DNA of 64,000 bases from Pseudomonas cichorii (GCF_018343775.1 NZ_CP074349.1:4826001-4890000), one strand, 5' to 3'; positions 49,985 to 59,097 are shown, counted from the stretch's first letter. Notes: generated from the letters alone by a model not told the origin. Translations and numbers: made by a program.

Positions 49985-51091
49985 ATGTCATCGGTCAGTC
50001 GTCGTTCTTTCGTTACCCTCTCTGCCCTGGCCTGCACAAGCCTGGCACTCCCGCGAATCAGCTCAGCCGCTCCCGCAACCAAGCATCCTGCCGGCAATGA
50101 CAGGATTCATCTCAACTTCAATGAAAGCCATCTAGGCCCTTCTCCCCTGGCACTTGAAAAAATGCAGGCTGGTGCAGCCTCGACAGGACGCTATCACTAC
50201 GGCGCGCAATTGAAACTGATCGAGCTGTTTGCCAGACAGAATCAGATACCCAGTGATTACGTGCATGCCTACAGCGGCTCGCGTGAACCCTTGCAGTACG
50301 CCATTGCGGCCTTTACCGATGAGCACCGCAGCCTTACTCTCGCTACACCTTCCTATGATGCGCCCATCGAAGCGGCTAACAGCCAGCACGTCGCCTTTCA
50401 TGAAGTCCCCCTGCTACCTGACGGGGCACATGATCTTGAGGCCATGTTGAAAGTCGACAAGACACCCGGCCTGATTTACATCTGTAACCCCAACAATCCC
50501 ACCGGGACCGTGACACCCCAGCAGCAGATAGAAAAAGCCATACTCACCAAACCCGAAGGTTCAGTGGTGCTGATCGATGAGGCGTACATTCACTTCTCGG
50601 ATGCCGCCAGCCTTGTTTCGCTGGCAGCCAGGCGCAAGGATGTTCTGGTCCTGCGCACCTTCTCCAAGCTCTATGGCATGGCGGGAGCCAGGCTGGGTCT
50701 GGCGGTAGGACATCCCGAACTGCTGGAGAAAATAGAAGTGTGGGGCGGCAACAATTTCGTCCCGCTGCCTGCGGCCATGGGCGGCATGGCCAGTCTTGAA
50801 GACCCTGACTTGGTAAGGCAGCGCAAGCAGCTCAATACCCGCGTACGCGAAGAAACCCGTGCCTTTCTCGCAAGCCATGGATTCACCTGCACGCCTTCCC
50901 AGGCCAATTGCTTCATGATAGATACCGGCCATGAGGCTGAGAGGGTCATCAAGGGATTGGCCAAACGCAATATTCTGATTGGCAGGAAATGGGATGTCTG
51001 GCCGACCTGGGTGCGAGTCAGCATTGGTACAGAGGCAGAAATGCAGGCATTTCGCCAAGCATTCCTCGAAGTCGTACAACAATTGGCCTGA
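49985..51091 (+). CDS. Tat-exported PLP aminotransferase (HisC-like fold type I)
   Basis: A 368-residue class I/II aminotransferase with an N-terminal twin-arginine signal: VSRRSFVTLSALACTSLALP followed by an AXA-type site (SSAAPA). The enzyme body has 'LNFNESHLGPSP', 'YICNPNNPTGTV', 'SVVLIDEAYIHF' and the PLP lysine in 'LRTFSKLYGMAGARLGLAVG'. It resembles histidinol-phosphate aminotransferase, but export to the periplasm points to a different substrate, and Tat export fits a protein that loads PLP before crossing. It sits between sodB and bifA, which are adjacent in P. aeruginosa as I recall, so it is an inserted gene. Real substrate unknown. Confidence 0.82.
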   Translation: MSSVSRRSFVTLSALACTSLALPRISSAAPATKHPAGNDRIHLNFNESHLGPSPLALEKMQAGAASTGRYHYGAQLKLIELFARQNQIPSDYVHAYSGSREPLQYAIAAFTDEHRSLTLATPSYDAPIEAANSQHVAFHEVPLLPDGAHDLEAMLKVDKTPGLIYICNPNNPTGTVTPQQQIEKAILTKPEGSVVLIDEAYIHFSDAASLVSLAARRKDVLVLRTFSKLYGMAGARLGLAVGHPELLEKIEVWGGNNFVPLPAAMGGMASLEDPDLVRQRKQLNTRVREETRAFLASHGFTCTPSQANCFMIDTGHEAERVIKGLAKRNILIGRKWDVWPTWVRVSIGTEAEMQAFRQAFLEVVQQLA

Positions 51092-51097
51092 GTTTTC

Positions 51098-51126
51098 CGG
51101 ACCCAGCGCTCTGGGTCGGCTTTCTT
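51098..51126 (+). terminator. Terminator after the Tat aminotransferase
   Basis: GACCCAG, CGCT loop, CTGGGTC, then GGCTTTCTT: a 7-bp stem with a moderately T-rich tail. Confidence 0.7.
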
Positions 51127-51418
51127 CCCCCGCTTCGTGCCAGCGGGGGCATCCAGCCTCAACCTGACACGGCTGGTTTACATGTTGCCAGAAGGCAATA
51201 GCATACTAATATTACTTCTTGTATTTACAGAGTCATACTCAAGTTCCATGCATACTCGCCCGACACAGTAGAGTTGCCTGGATCCAACGCTACGCGCAGG
51301 CAGGACAAAGGAAGCAGAAATCGGCCTGATGAGTACACGCTCGTCACAGGGCTGACACAGCTGGTTTTTCGATGGGTGCAGGGTTGCACGCTCCCGGCAC
51401 GAATTAAGGAATGACCAT
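51127..51418 (+). promoter_or_regulatory. Upstream region of bifA
   Basis: About 290 bases without a gene. The phrase CTGACAC(G/A)GCTGGTTT occurs twice, near 51164 and 51351, a direct repeat of about 15 bases that could bind a regulator. AAGGA (51406-51410) is the ribosome site of bifA. Nothing else recognised. Confidence 0.4.
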
Positions 51419-53467
51419 TTGAAGCTGGAACTCAAACACAGCTTGTCGGTTAAGTTGTTGCGCGTAGTACTGCTTTCAGCGCTGCTCGTGGGCGTTGTCT
51501 TGAGTTGCGCACAAATTGTCTACGATGCCTACAAGACCCACCAGAACGTGGCCAGTGATGCCGAACGTATTCTGGACATGTTCCGTGACCCGTCGACCCA
51601 GGCGGTGTACAGCCTGGACCGGGAAATGGGCATGCAGGTCATCGAAGGTCTGTTCCAGGATGACTCCGTTCGCATGGCCTCCATCGGGCACCCGAACGAA
51701 ACGTTGCTCGCAGAAAAAGCGCGCCCTCTGAAAGATTCTCCCATTCGCTGGCTCACAGACATCATTCTTGGCCAGGAGCGCAGCTTCACGACCCAACTGG
51801 TCGGCCGCAGCCCCTACAGCGAATACTACGGTGATCTGCGCATCACGCTGGATACCGCCAACTATGGCGAGAGCTTTATCATCAATGCGGTGATCATTTT
51901 CGTGTCAGGGGTATTACGTGCCCTGGCCATGGGTCTGGTGTTGTATCTGGTCTATCACTGGCTGCTGACCAAGCCGCTGTCCCGAATCATCGAACACCTG
52001 ACCAGCATCAACCCGGACCGCCCAAGCGAACACCTGCTGCCGCTGCTCAAGGGCCATGAAAAGAATGAGTTGGGTATCTGGGTCAATACCGCCAACCAGT
52101 TGCTGGCCTCCATCGAGCGCAATACCCACCTTCGCCACGAAGCGGAAAACAGCCTGCAGCGCATGGCCCAATACGACTTCCTGACCGGCCTGCCCAATCG
52201 CCTGCAATTACAGACACAACTGGACAAGATTCTGGTGGACGCCGGACGCCTGCAGCGTCGTGTCGCGGTGTTGTGTGTCGGCCTGGATGATTTCAAAGGC
52301 ATCAACGAGCAGTTCAGTTATCAGACCGGCGACCAGTTGCTTCTGGCCCTGGCAGACCGGCTGCGCGCTCATAGCGGGCGACTGGGTGCTCTGGCACGCC
52401 TGGGTGGCGACCAGTTCGCTCTGGTTCAGGCCGATATCGAGCAGCCTTATGAAGCCGCAGAGCTGGCGCAGAATATTCTGGATGACCTTGAGGCGCCGTT
52501 CGCCCTGGATCTTCATGAAATCCGCCTGCGCGCAACCATCGGCATCACTTTGTTCCCGGAAGACGGCGACAGCACCGAGAAGCTGCTGCAGAAAGCCGAA
52601 CAGACCATGACCCTGGCCAAGACACGCTCGCGCAACCGCTATCAGTTCTATATCGCCAGTGTCGACAGCGAAATGCGCCGCCGTCGCGAGCTGGAAAAAG
52701 ACCTGCGCGAAGCCCTGCCCCGAGGCCAGCTATATCTGGTCTATCAGCCACAGATCAGCTATCGCGACCATCGGGTGATGGGCGTCGAGGCGTTGATCCG
52801 CTGGCAACACCCGGAGCACGGTCTGGTGCCGCCCGATGTCTTCATTCCGCTGGCAGAGCAGAACGGCACCATCATCGCCATCGGTGAGTGGGTGCTCGAT
52901 CAGGCCTGTCGCCAGTTGCGGGAGTGGCACGATCAGGGCTTCACCGAACTGCGTATGGCGGTCAACCTGTCCACTGTGCAACTTCACCACTCGGAACTGC
53001 CCCGCGTGGTCAACAACCTGTTGCAGATCTACCGCCTGCCACCTCGCAGCCTGGAGCTGGAAGTCACCGAAACCGGCCTGATGGAAGACATCGACACCGC
53101 CGCCCAGCACTTGCTCAGCCTGCGCCGCTCAGGTGCGCTGATCGCCATCGACGACTTCGGTACCGGCTATTCGTCACTGAGTTATCTCAAGAGCCTGCCG
53201 CTGGACAAGATCAAGATCGACAAGAGCTTCGTGCAGGACCTGCTCGACGACGATGACGATGCGACCATCGTGCGCGCCATTATCCAGTTGGGTAAAAGCC
53301 TCGGCATGCAGGTCATTGCCGAAGGCGTGGAAACCAGCGAACAGGAAGCCTACATCATCTCCGAAGGCTGTCATGAAGGTCAGGGCTACCTGTACAGCAA
53401 ACCCCTGCCCGGCCGTGACATCCTGCCGTACCTGAAACAGGCGCAGCGCAGCCAGGTAGAGGCGTGA
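51419..53467 (+). CDS. bifA: Membrane c-di-GMP phosphodiesterase BifA (degenerate GGDEF plus EAL)
   Basis: A 682-residue inner-membrane protein. Two membrane helices (about 12-33 and 155-180) enclose a periplasmic part. A GGDEF domain follows with G-G-D-Q-F at 329-333, which should not make c-di-GMP, and an EAL domain with E-A-L at 457-459, 'AVNLST', 'LEVTETG', 'IDDFGTGYSS', 'KIDKSFV' and 'IAEGVET', all needed for hydrolysis. GGDQF plus an active EAL is the hallmark of BifA, which lowers c-di-GMP to allow swarming and limit biofilm. The start is TTG 51419 with AAGGA 8 bases upstream, giving MKLELKHSLSVKLLRVV. Confidence 0.93.
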   Translation: MKLELKHSLSVKLLRVVLLSALLVGVVLSCAQIVYDAYKTHQNVASDAERILDMFRDPSTQAVYSLDREMGMQVIEGLFQDDSVRMASIGHPNETLLAEKARPLKDSPIRWLTDIILGQERSFTTQLVGRSPYSEYYGDLRITLDTANYGESFIINAVIIFVSGVLRALAMGLVLYLVYHWLLTKPLSRIIEHLTSINPDRPSEHLLPLLKGHEKNELGIWVNTANQLLASIERNTHLRHEAENSLQRMAQYDFLTGLPNRLQLQTQLDKILVDAGRLQRRVAVLCVGLDDFKGINEQFSYQTGDQLLLALADRLRAHSGRLGALARLGGDQFALVQADIEQPYEAAELAQNILDDLEAPFALDLHEIRLRATIGITLFPEDGDSTEKLLQKAEQTMTLAKTRSRNRYQFYIASVDSEMRRRRELEKDLREALPRGQLYLVYQPQISYRDHRVMGVEALIRWQHPEHGLVPPDVFIPLAEQNGTIIAIGEWVLDQACRQLREWHDQGFTELRMAVNLSTVQLHHSELPRVVNNLLQIYRLPPRSLELEVTETGLMEDIDTAAQHLLSLRRSGALIAIDDFGTGYSSLSYLKSLPLDKIKIDKSFVQDLLDDDDDATIVRAIIQLGKSLGMQVIAEGVETSEQEAYIISEGCHEGQGYLYSKPLPGRDILPYLKQAQRSQVEA

Positions 53468-53502
53468 GCGAATTCATTCGCGAATGAATGCGCTCCTACG
53501 GC
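53467..53502 (-). repeat. REP element after bifA
   Basis: On the minus strand CGTAGGAGCGCATTCATTCG then CGAATGAATTCGCT, a Pseudomonas REP copy starting at the bifA stop codon. Confidence 0.8.
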
Positions 53503-53588
53503 CAGTTTCGGGTTGTCTTGAAACCGACAGTTACATGTCGTCGAATGCTCGTTCACGACTTTAAGGGCGTTATGCCTTTACACCGAAT

Positions 53589-53607
53589 GCAAATCTTTCG
53601 CATTATG
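53589..53607 (+). promoter_or_regulatory. Candidate Fur box of the irp cluster
   Basis: GCAAATCTTTCGCATTATG resembles the Fur site form GCAAATGATTCTCATTTGC in about 13 of 19 positions and forms an AATGC/GCATT dyad. It lies 55 bases before the irpA start. It fits the iron-regulated nature of imelysin clusters in Pseudomonas. By-eye match only. Confidence 0.5.
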
Positions 53608-53662
53608 TCGCAGTTTTTCTGGGCGCCCGGCGCCATAAATCCCCTAGACGCAGGAATTCGTC

Positions 53663-55015
53663 ATGATTCGTATGCCTCTGGCAACAGCTAGTCTGCTGGC
53701 CATAGCTATCTCCCTCGCCGGTTGCGGTGAAGGCAAGGACAAGGCAGCCGCTCCCGCCCCTGCTGCAGCTCCTGTGACTCCGGCAGCAGCGCCTGCCGCA
53801 CCTGCTTCATCAGCTGCAACCCAGACCGATGACGCCGCTGCCAAGGCCGTGGTCGCCAATTACACCAACATTGTCTTCGCCGTGTTCAGCGATGCCGAAA
53901 CCGGCGCCAAGAAGCTGCAGACCGCTGTCGATGCTTTCCTTGCCGCACCGAACGACCAGACCCTCAAGGCTGCTCGTGATGCCTGGGTTGCCGCCCGCGT
54001 GCCTTACATGCAGAGCGAAGTCTTCCGCTTCGGCAATACCATCATCGACGACTGGGAAGGTCAGGTTAACGCCTGGCCCCTGGACGAAGGCCTGATCGAC
54101 TACGTGGCCAAGGATTACCAGCACGCGCTGGGCAACCCGGGCGCGACCGCCAACATCATTGCCAACACTGAAATCCAGGTCGGCGAAGACAAGGTAGACG
54201 TCAAGGACATCACCGCCGAGAAACTCGCCAGCCTCAATGAGCTGGGCGGTTCCGAGGCCAACGTCGCCACCGGCTACCACGCCATCGAATTCCTGCTGTG
54301 GGGCCAGGACCTGAACGGCACCGGCCCTGGCGCCGGCGCACGTCCTGCCAGCGACTACCTGGAAGGTGCCGGTGCAACCGGCGGCCACAACGACCGTCGC
54401 CGTGCCTACCTCAAGGCCGTGACCGAACTGCTGGTCACCGACCTGGAAGAAATGTCGCTCAACTGGAAACCCGGTGTAGCCGACAACTATCGCGCGTCCC
54501 TGGAAGCAGAAACCGGCGAAAGCGGCCTGCGCAAAATGCTGTTCGGCATGGGCAGCCTGTCCCTGGGCGAACTGGCCGGCGAGCGCATGAAAGTGGCACT
54601 GGAAGCCAACTCCAGCGAAGACGAGCACGACTGCTTCAGCGACAACACGCACAACTCGCACTTCTACAACGGCAAAGGCATCCGCAACGTCTACCTGGGC
54701 GAATACACCCGCACCGACGGCAGCAAGATCACCGGTCCGAGTATCTCGTCCCTGGTCGCCAAGGTTGACCCGGCCACCGACGCCACCCTGCGCGCCGACC
54801 TGGACGACACCCAGGCCAAGTTGCAAGTGATCGTTGACCACGCCAACAAGGGCGAGCACTTCGACCAGTTGATCGCAGCGGGCAACACTGCTGGCAATCA
54901 AGTGGTGCGTGACGCCATTGGAGCCCTGGTCAAACAGACCGGCGCCATCGAGCAAGCCGCAGGCAAGCTGGGCATCACCGACCTGAACCCGGACAACGCC
55001 GATCACGAGTTCTGA
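53663..55015 (+). CDS. Imelysin-family lipoprotein (IrpA/IcmP-like)
   Basis: A 450-residue lipoprotein with lipobox S-L-A-G-C at Cys21 and an Ala/Pro linker. The imelysin (peptidase M75) domain contains the diagnostic G-x-H-x-x-E as G-Y-H-A-I-E (204-209), with 'EFLLWGQDLNGTGPGAG' after it. A second stretch 'CFSDNTHNSHFYNGKGIRNVYLGEY' is typical of the long IcmP/ICMP type. The family is iron-regulated; the GxHxxE site is now thought to bind a ligand or iron rather than to be a proven peptidase. First gene of an irp cluster, with a possible Fur box upstream and a terminator at 55053. Confidence 0.9.
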   Translation: MIRMPLATASLLAIAISLAGCGEGKDKAAAPAPAAAPVTPAAAPAAPASSAATQTDDAAAKAVVANYTNIVFAVFSDAETGAKKLQTAVDAFLAAPNDQTLKAARDAWVAARVPYMQSEVFRFGNTIIDDWEGQVNAWPLDEGLIDYVAKDYQHALGNPGATANIIANTEIQVGEDKVDVKDITAEKLASLNELGGSEANVATGYHAIEFLLWGQDLNGTGPGAGARPASDYLEGAGATGGHNDRRRAYLKAVTELLVTDLEEMSLNWKPGVADNYRASLEAETGESGLRKMLFGMGSLSLGELAGERMKVALEANSSEDEHDCFSDNTHNSHFYNGKGIRNVYLGEYTRTDGSKITGPSISSLVAKVDPATDATLRADLDDTQAKLQVIVDHANKGEHFDQLIAAGNTAGNQVVRDAIGALVKQTGAIEQAAGKLGITDLNPDNADHEF

Positions 55016-55052
55016 TCAGTGATGTAACCGAGGCTTCAGGCCTGCAATACCG

Positions 55053-55086
55053 AATGCCAGTCAGGTCTGCTGACTGGCATTTTTTT
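55053..55086 (+). terminator. Terminator of the first imelysin gene
   Basis: AATGCCAGTCAG, GTCT loop, CTGACTGGCATT and a T run: a 12-bp stem 37 bases past the stop. Confidence 0.93.
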
Positions 55087-55175
55087 CAAGAACGCAGTCT
55101 CGCCGGACGCATTAAACAGACCTTGCAGAACGAGCCTTACGACTACCGACACGCTCAATCAGGACGGAATCTGAT

Positions 55176-55319
55176 ATGGCAAAACCTGCAGCTCGTGTAA
55201 CTGCACCGACTGCCTGCCCTTCCCCAGGGCACGCTATAAATCCGATCGTTTCCGGTTCTCCCGACGTTTTCTTTGATGGATTAGCCGCCGCCCCTGAGAG
55301 AGTTTGTCGCCACCGTTGA
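55176..55319 (+). pseudogene. Truncated PAAR-domain gene
   Basis: A 47-codon frame with AGGACGG upstream reads MAKPAARVTAPTAC then P-S-P-G-H-A-I-N-P-I-V-S-G-S-P-D-V-F-F-D-G-L-A-A-A. This is the N-terminal half of a PAAR protein (M-P-x-A-A-R-x-x-D-P-T-x-C-P-x-x-G-x-G), the sharpened tip of a type VI secretion spike. After G-L-A-A the family sequence is lost and a stop follows, so only about half the domain is left. The Asp in T-D-P has become Ala. It sits alone between two irp genes, with no VgrG or effector near. A decayed orphan. Confidence 0.75.
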
Positions 55320-55457
55320 TGGTATTCAGATTTCCGGCGTCACCGATTTAGTAACAATACGTTGCCTCAGCCCGAGTAAACGGTAACTTTTCCTATTTCA
55401 GACCCATCAGGCTGATAAGCTTGCTCGCCCTGATTTTCAGCTCGTTGCAGAATTCGT
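55320..55457 (+). other. Gap between PAAR remnant and the di-heme gene
   Basis: Non-coding by eye. A 26-codon open frame ('VATVDGIQISGVTDLVTIRC') follows the PAAR remnant without a start and could be further debris. The promoter of the di-heme gene should be here. Confidence 0.3.
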
Positions 55458-56885
55458 ATGAGTATGCCGCTGCGCCTGTCCCTCGTTTTTTTATCGGTTC
55501 TGGTCCTGACCGCGTGCGATGACGCGCCGCAGTTCACTCAGGCCGAACCGGGGGAAGCTCTGTCTGGAGGTGCTGCTACGGTAAAGAAAAGCGATCAGAA
55601 CGCCTTCTCCCTGCCATCGGCCAATCTCTCGCCGGTGCGCAGGCTGGACTTCAGTGTCGGCAACAGTTTCTTCCGCAATCCCTGGGTCATCGCGCCCTCG
55701 ACCACCACTGCCCGTGACGGGCTGGGTCCGTTATTCAATACCAATGCCTGCCAGAACTGCCATATCAAGGACGGTCGCGGCCATCCGCCAGAGCCCGGCG
55801 ACACCAATGCCGTGTCGATGCTGGTAAGGCTTTCGATTCCAAACAGCCCGGCGTATGCGGAGGTCATCAAGCGCAACGGTGTGGTGCCCGAGCCGAGTTA
55901 TGGCGGACAGCTACAGGACATGTCGACCCCTGGTGTCGCGCCAGAAGGCAAGGTGCGGGTCGAGTACGATCCTCTGACCATCCGCTTTCGCGATGGTATG
56001 ACTGTCGAGTTGCGCCAGCCGACCTTGCGTATCACGCAACTGGGCTATGGCCCCATGCACCCCGACACCCACGCTTCGGCGCGCATTGCTCCGCCCATGA
56101 TCGGTCTGGGTCTGCTTGAGGCGATTCCCGAAGCAGCGATCCTGGCCAATGCCGACCCTGACGACAAGAATGACGACGGTATTTCCGGCCGCACCAACTG
56201 GGTCTGGGACGATGTGCAGCAAAAGGTCGTCATGGGACGTTTCGGCTGGAAAGCCGGGCAACCCACACTCAATCAACAGAATGTCCACGCCTTTTCGGGC
56301 GATATGGGCCTGACCACCAGCCTGAAAACCGTCGACGACTGCACCCCGGCGCAAGCGGATTGCCGCAACGCACCGAACGGCAATGGCCCCAACGGCGAAC
56401 CCGAGGTGAGCGACAACATTCTGCGACTGGTAGAGTTCTATACCCGCAACCTGGCTGTTCCGGCACGTCGTAGCGTGGACGACCCGCAAGTGCTGGCGGG
56501 CAAGAACCTGTTCTTCAAGGCAGGCTGCCAGCAATGCCACACACCGCAATTCACCACCCGCGCCGATGCCGCAGAACCGGAGCTGGCCAATCAGGTGATT
56601 CGTCCCTACAGCGACCTGTTGCTCCACGATATGGGCGAAGGTCTGGCCGACAACCGGACCGAGTTCCAGGCCACCGGCCGCGAATGGCGTACACCGCCGC
56701 TCTGGGGCCTGGGCCTGACCGCTACCGTCAGCGGGCACACACAATTTCTACATGATGGTCGCGCTCGCAACGTGATGGAGGCGATACTGTGGCACGGCGG
56801 CGAAGCCCAGGCAGCACAACGACAGGTCCTGGCCTTCGACGCCGACCAGCGTGCGGCGCTGTTGGCGTTCCTGAATTCGTTATAA
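55458..56885 (+). CDS. Di-heme c-type lipoprotein (DUF1111, thiol oxidoreductase-like)
   Basis: A 475-residue lipoprotein (V-L-T-A-C lipobox at Cys20). It has two heme-binding C-x-x-C-H motifs, C-Q-N-C-H at 98-102 and C-Q-Q-C-H at 357-361, plus 'LGPLFNTNACQNCH' and 'TPPLWGLGLTATVSGHTQFLHDGRARNVMEAILWHGGEA', typical of DUF1111/di-heme peroxidase-like proteins. It lies between two imelysin genes, an arrangement often seen in iron-regulated loci, and is probably an outer-membrane redox partner. The next gene follows 32 bases later. Confidence 0.88.
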   Translation: MSMPLRLSLVFLSVLVLTACDDAPQFTQAEPGEALSGGAATVKKSDQNAFSLPSANLSPVRRLDFSVGNSFFRNPWVIAPSTTTARDGLGPLFNTNACQNCHIKDGRGHPPEPGDTNAVSMLVRLSIPNSPAYAEVIKRNGVVPEPSYGGQLQDMSTPGVAPEGKVRVEYDPLTIRFRDGMTVELRQPTLRITQLGYGPMHPDTHASARIAPPMIGLGLLEAIPEAAILANADPDDKNDDGISGRTNWVWDDVQQKVVMGRFGWKAGQPTLNQQNVHAFSGDMGLTTSLKTVDDCTPAQADCRNAPNGNGPNGEPEVSDNILRLVEFYTRNLAVPARRSVDDPQVLAGKNLFFKAGCQQCHTPQFTTRADAAEPELANQVIRPYSDLLLHDMGEGLADNRTEFQATGREWRTPPLWGLGLTATVSGHTQFLHDGRARNVMEAILWHGGEAQAAQRQVLAFDADQRAALLAFLNSL

Positions 56886-56917
56886 GCATTCCCCTTTAAA
56901 AAGAAGGAGCCGGACAC

Positions 56918-57982
56918 ATGTTCCGACCCAAGTTGTTGTTCACCAGCCTCGCGGCCCTGGCTCTGGGCGCCTGTGCACCATCGGACCCGCAAGCCATCAC
57001 CTCTGCCGCCATCGCCAAACAGGTGATCCTGCCGACCTACAGCCGCTGGGTCGAAGCTGATCGCCAACTGGCAAGCAGTGCAATTGCTTTCTGTCAGGGC
57101 AAGACCGATCTGGAAAGCGCACGCGCCGACTTCCTGAAAGCACAGAAAACCTGGGCCGAGCTGCAGCCCTTGCTGATCGGGCCGCTGGCCGAAGGCAACC
57201 GAGCCTGGCAGGTGCAGTTCTGGCCGGACAAGAAGAATCTGGTCGGACGTCAGGTCGAGCAACTGGTCAACGCACAACCACAGATCAATGCCGAAGACTT
57301 GTCCAAGGCCAGCGTCGTGGTTCAAGGCTTGTCGGCGTATGAATACATTCTGTTCGATGCCGAGATCGACATGGCCAACGCCGAACAGAAAGCCCGCTAC
57401 TGCCCGTTACTGATGGCCATCGGTGAGCGCCAGAAGATTCTGGCCGAGGAAATCCTCAGCCGCTGGAACAGCAACGACGGCATGCTCGCGCAACTGAGCA
57501 AGTTCCCGAACCCGCGCTACGCCGACTCCCACGAAGCGATCGCCGAAGTGCTGCGCGTGCAGGTCACGGCACTGGACAGCTTGAAGAAAAAGCTGGGCAC
57601 GCCATTGGGTCGCCAGACCAAAGGCCAGCCGCAACCGTTCCAGGCAGATTCGTGGCGCAGCAAGTCCTCGCTCAGCAGCCTGGAAGCCAGCCTGATCAGC
57701 GCTCAGACCGTCTGGGCCGGCGTGGATAACAAGGGCCTGCGAGGTCTGCTGCCCGCCGAGCAGAAACCGCTGGCCGACAAGATCGACGCAGCCTACGCTG
57801 CCAGCCGCAAACTGCTGTCGGAACTCAAGCCGCCACTGGCCGATTTGCTGGCCAGCGAAGCCGGTCGTCAGCAGCTCAATGGGTTTTACGACAGCCTGAA
57901 CGTGGTTCACCGTCTGCATGAAGGCGAACTGGCCAAGGCCTTGGGTATTCAGTTGGGCTTCAACGCCAACGACGGCGATTGA
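56918..57982 (+). CDS. Second imelysin-family lipoprotein
   Basis: A 354-residue lipoprotein (A-L-G-A-C, Cys19) of the imelysin fold. Instead of G-x-H-x-x-E it has 'VVQGLSAYEYILFD', so the His is missing while the Glu is kept; this is the short imelysin type that accompanies the IrpA form. 'FLKAQKTWAELQPLLIGPL' and 'FYDSLNVVHRLHEGELAKALGIQLGFNANDGD' match this subgroup. AAGAAGGAGCC gives a good ribosome site. Overlap or short gaps on both sides indicate an operon with the di-heme and DUF1513 genes. Confidence 0.85.
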   Translation: MFRPKLLFTSLAALALGACAPSDPQAITSAAIAKQVILPTYSRWVEADRQLASSAIAFCQGKTDLESARADFLKAQKTWAELQPLLIGPLAEGNRAWQVQFWPDKKNLVGRQVEQLVNAQPQINAEDLSKASVVVQGLSAYEYILFDAEIDMANAEQKARYCPLLMAIGERQKILAEEILSRWNSNDGMLAQLSKFPNPRYADSHEAIAEVLRVQVTALDSLKKKLGTPLGRQTKGQPQPFQADSWRSKSSLSSLEASLISAQTVWAGVDNKGLRGLLPAEQKPLADKIDAAYAASRKLLSELKPPLADLLASEAGRQQLNGFYDSLNVVHRLHEGELAKALGIQLGFNANDGD

Positions 57983-57996
57983 TCGAGAGGGTGTAG

Positions 57997-59097
57997 ATGA
58001 TGTTGCGACGCCAGGCTCTGGCACTTGGCAGCCTGTTGCTCAGCGCTTGTACGCTGGGCGGCTGGACGCTGTTTCGGCAAAAAGGCAAAAGCCCGCTGCT
58101 GCTTTCCGCTCGCGACGATGGCGACGCAAGGCATTACGCAGTAGGTTACCGGCTCGACGGCACGCAGGTGTTCGCAACTCAGGTCGCCCAGCGTTGCCAT
58201 GACATCATCCATCACCCATCCTTGCCGCTGGCGGTCTTCATCGCCCGCAGGCCCGGCACTGAAAGCTACCTGATCGACCTGCGCGATGGCCGCCTGCTGC
58301 AAACCATCACGTCACAGCCCAACCGGCACTTCTACGGCCATGCCGTGATTCATGGCGATGGCGAATGGCTGTACGCCACGGAAAACGACACCACCGATCC
58401 GGGTCGCGGCCTGCTGGGGGTTTATCGTTTTGTCGATGAGCGACTGGTGCATTCGGCAGAGATTTCCACTCATGGTATCGGCCCACATCAGGTGTCGTGG
58501 ATGCCGGACGGCGAAACCCTGGTGGTCGCCAATGGCGGCATTCGCACCGAGGCAGAAAGCCGGGTCGAGATGAACCTGCATGCCATGGAGCCCAGCCTGG
58601 TACTGATGCAACGCGACGGCACACTGCTGAGCAAGGAAACCCTCAGGCAACAGATGAACAGCGTGCGCCACATGGGCATTGCCAGCGACGGCACCATTGT
58701 CTCCGGGCAGCAGTTCATGGGCGATGCTCATGAGTCCTCCGAACTGTTGGCGATAAAACGTCCAGGCCAGCCCTTCCAGGCCTTTCCCGTGGCCGAAGAG
58801 CAATTGCGGGCGATGGGTCACTACACCGCCAGCGTCGCGGTGCACAGCGACCTGCGACTGGTTGCACTGACCGCCCCGCGTGGCAACCGGTTCTTTATCT
58901 GGGACCTGGACAGCGGTGCAGTAAAACTCGACGCGCCTCTGCCCGACTGTGCAGGCGTGGGTGCGGTTGCCGACGGTTTTGTCGTGACCTCGGGTCAGGG
59001 CCGCTGCCGCTTCTACGACTGCCGCCAGCCCGAACTGGTGGCTAAACCTCTGGATCTGCCGTCCGGGCTCTGGGATAACCACTTGCATCTGGTGTGA
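57997..59097 (+). CDS. DUF1513 beta-propeller protein, exported
   Basis: A 366-residue protein. The N-terminus MMLRRQALALGSLLLSAC is a signal with a twin-arginine look and a possible lipobox (L-L-S-A-C). The body has short repeated strands ('FYGHAVIHGDGEWLYATEND', 'GIGPHQVSWMPDGETLVVANGG', 'ASVAVHSDLRLVALTAPRGN') of the seven-bladed propeller found in DUF1513. It follows the second imelysin by 14 bases and ends the irp cluster. Role unknown; its constant partnership suggests work with the di-heme/imelysin proteins in iron handling. Confidence 0.83.
   Translation: MMLRRQALALGSLLLSACTLGGWTLFRQKGKSPLLLSARDDGDARHYAVGYRLDGTQVFATQVAQRCHDIIHHPSLPLAVFIARRPGTESYLIDLRDGRLLQTITSQPNRHFYGHAVIHGDGEWLYATENDTTDPGRGLLGVYRFVDERLVHSAEISTHGIGPHQVSWMPDGETLVVANGGIRTEAESRVEMNLHAMEPSLVLMQRDGTLLSKETLRQQMNSVRHMGIASDGTIVSGQQFMGDAHESSELLAIKRPGQPFQAFPVAEEQLRAMGHYTASVAVHSDLRLVALTAPRGNRFFIWDLDSGAVKLDAPLPDCAGVGAVADGFVVTSGQGRCRFYDCRQPELVAKPLDLPSGLWDNHLHLV

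Noticed and set aside
51150..51370. CRISPR-like repeat (CTGACAC-GCTGGTTT twice)
   Set aside because: Only two copies, 187 bases apart, with no cas genes.
53810..55006. 398-codon minus-strand frame opposite the imelysin gene
   Set aside because: Shadow; Val/Gly/Asp-rich without motifs, while the plus strand has a clear lipoprotein.
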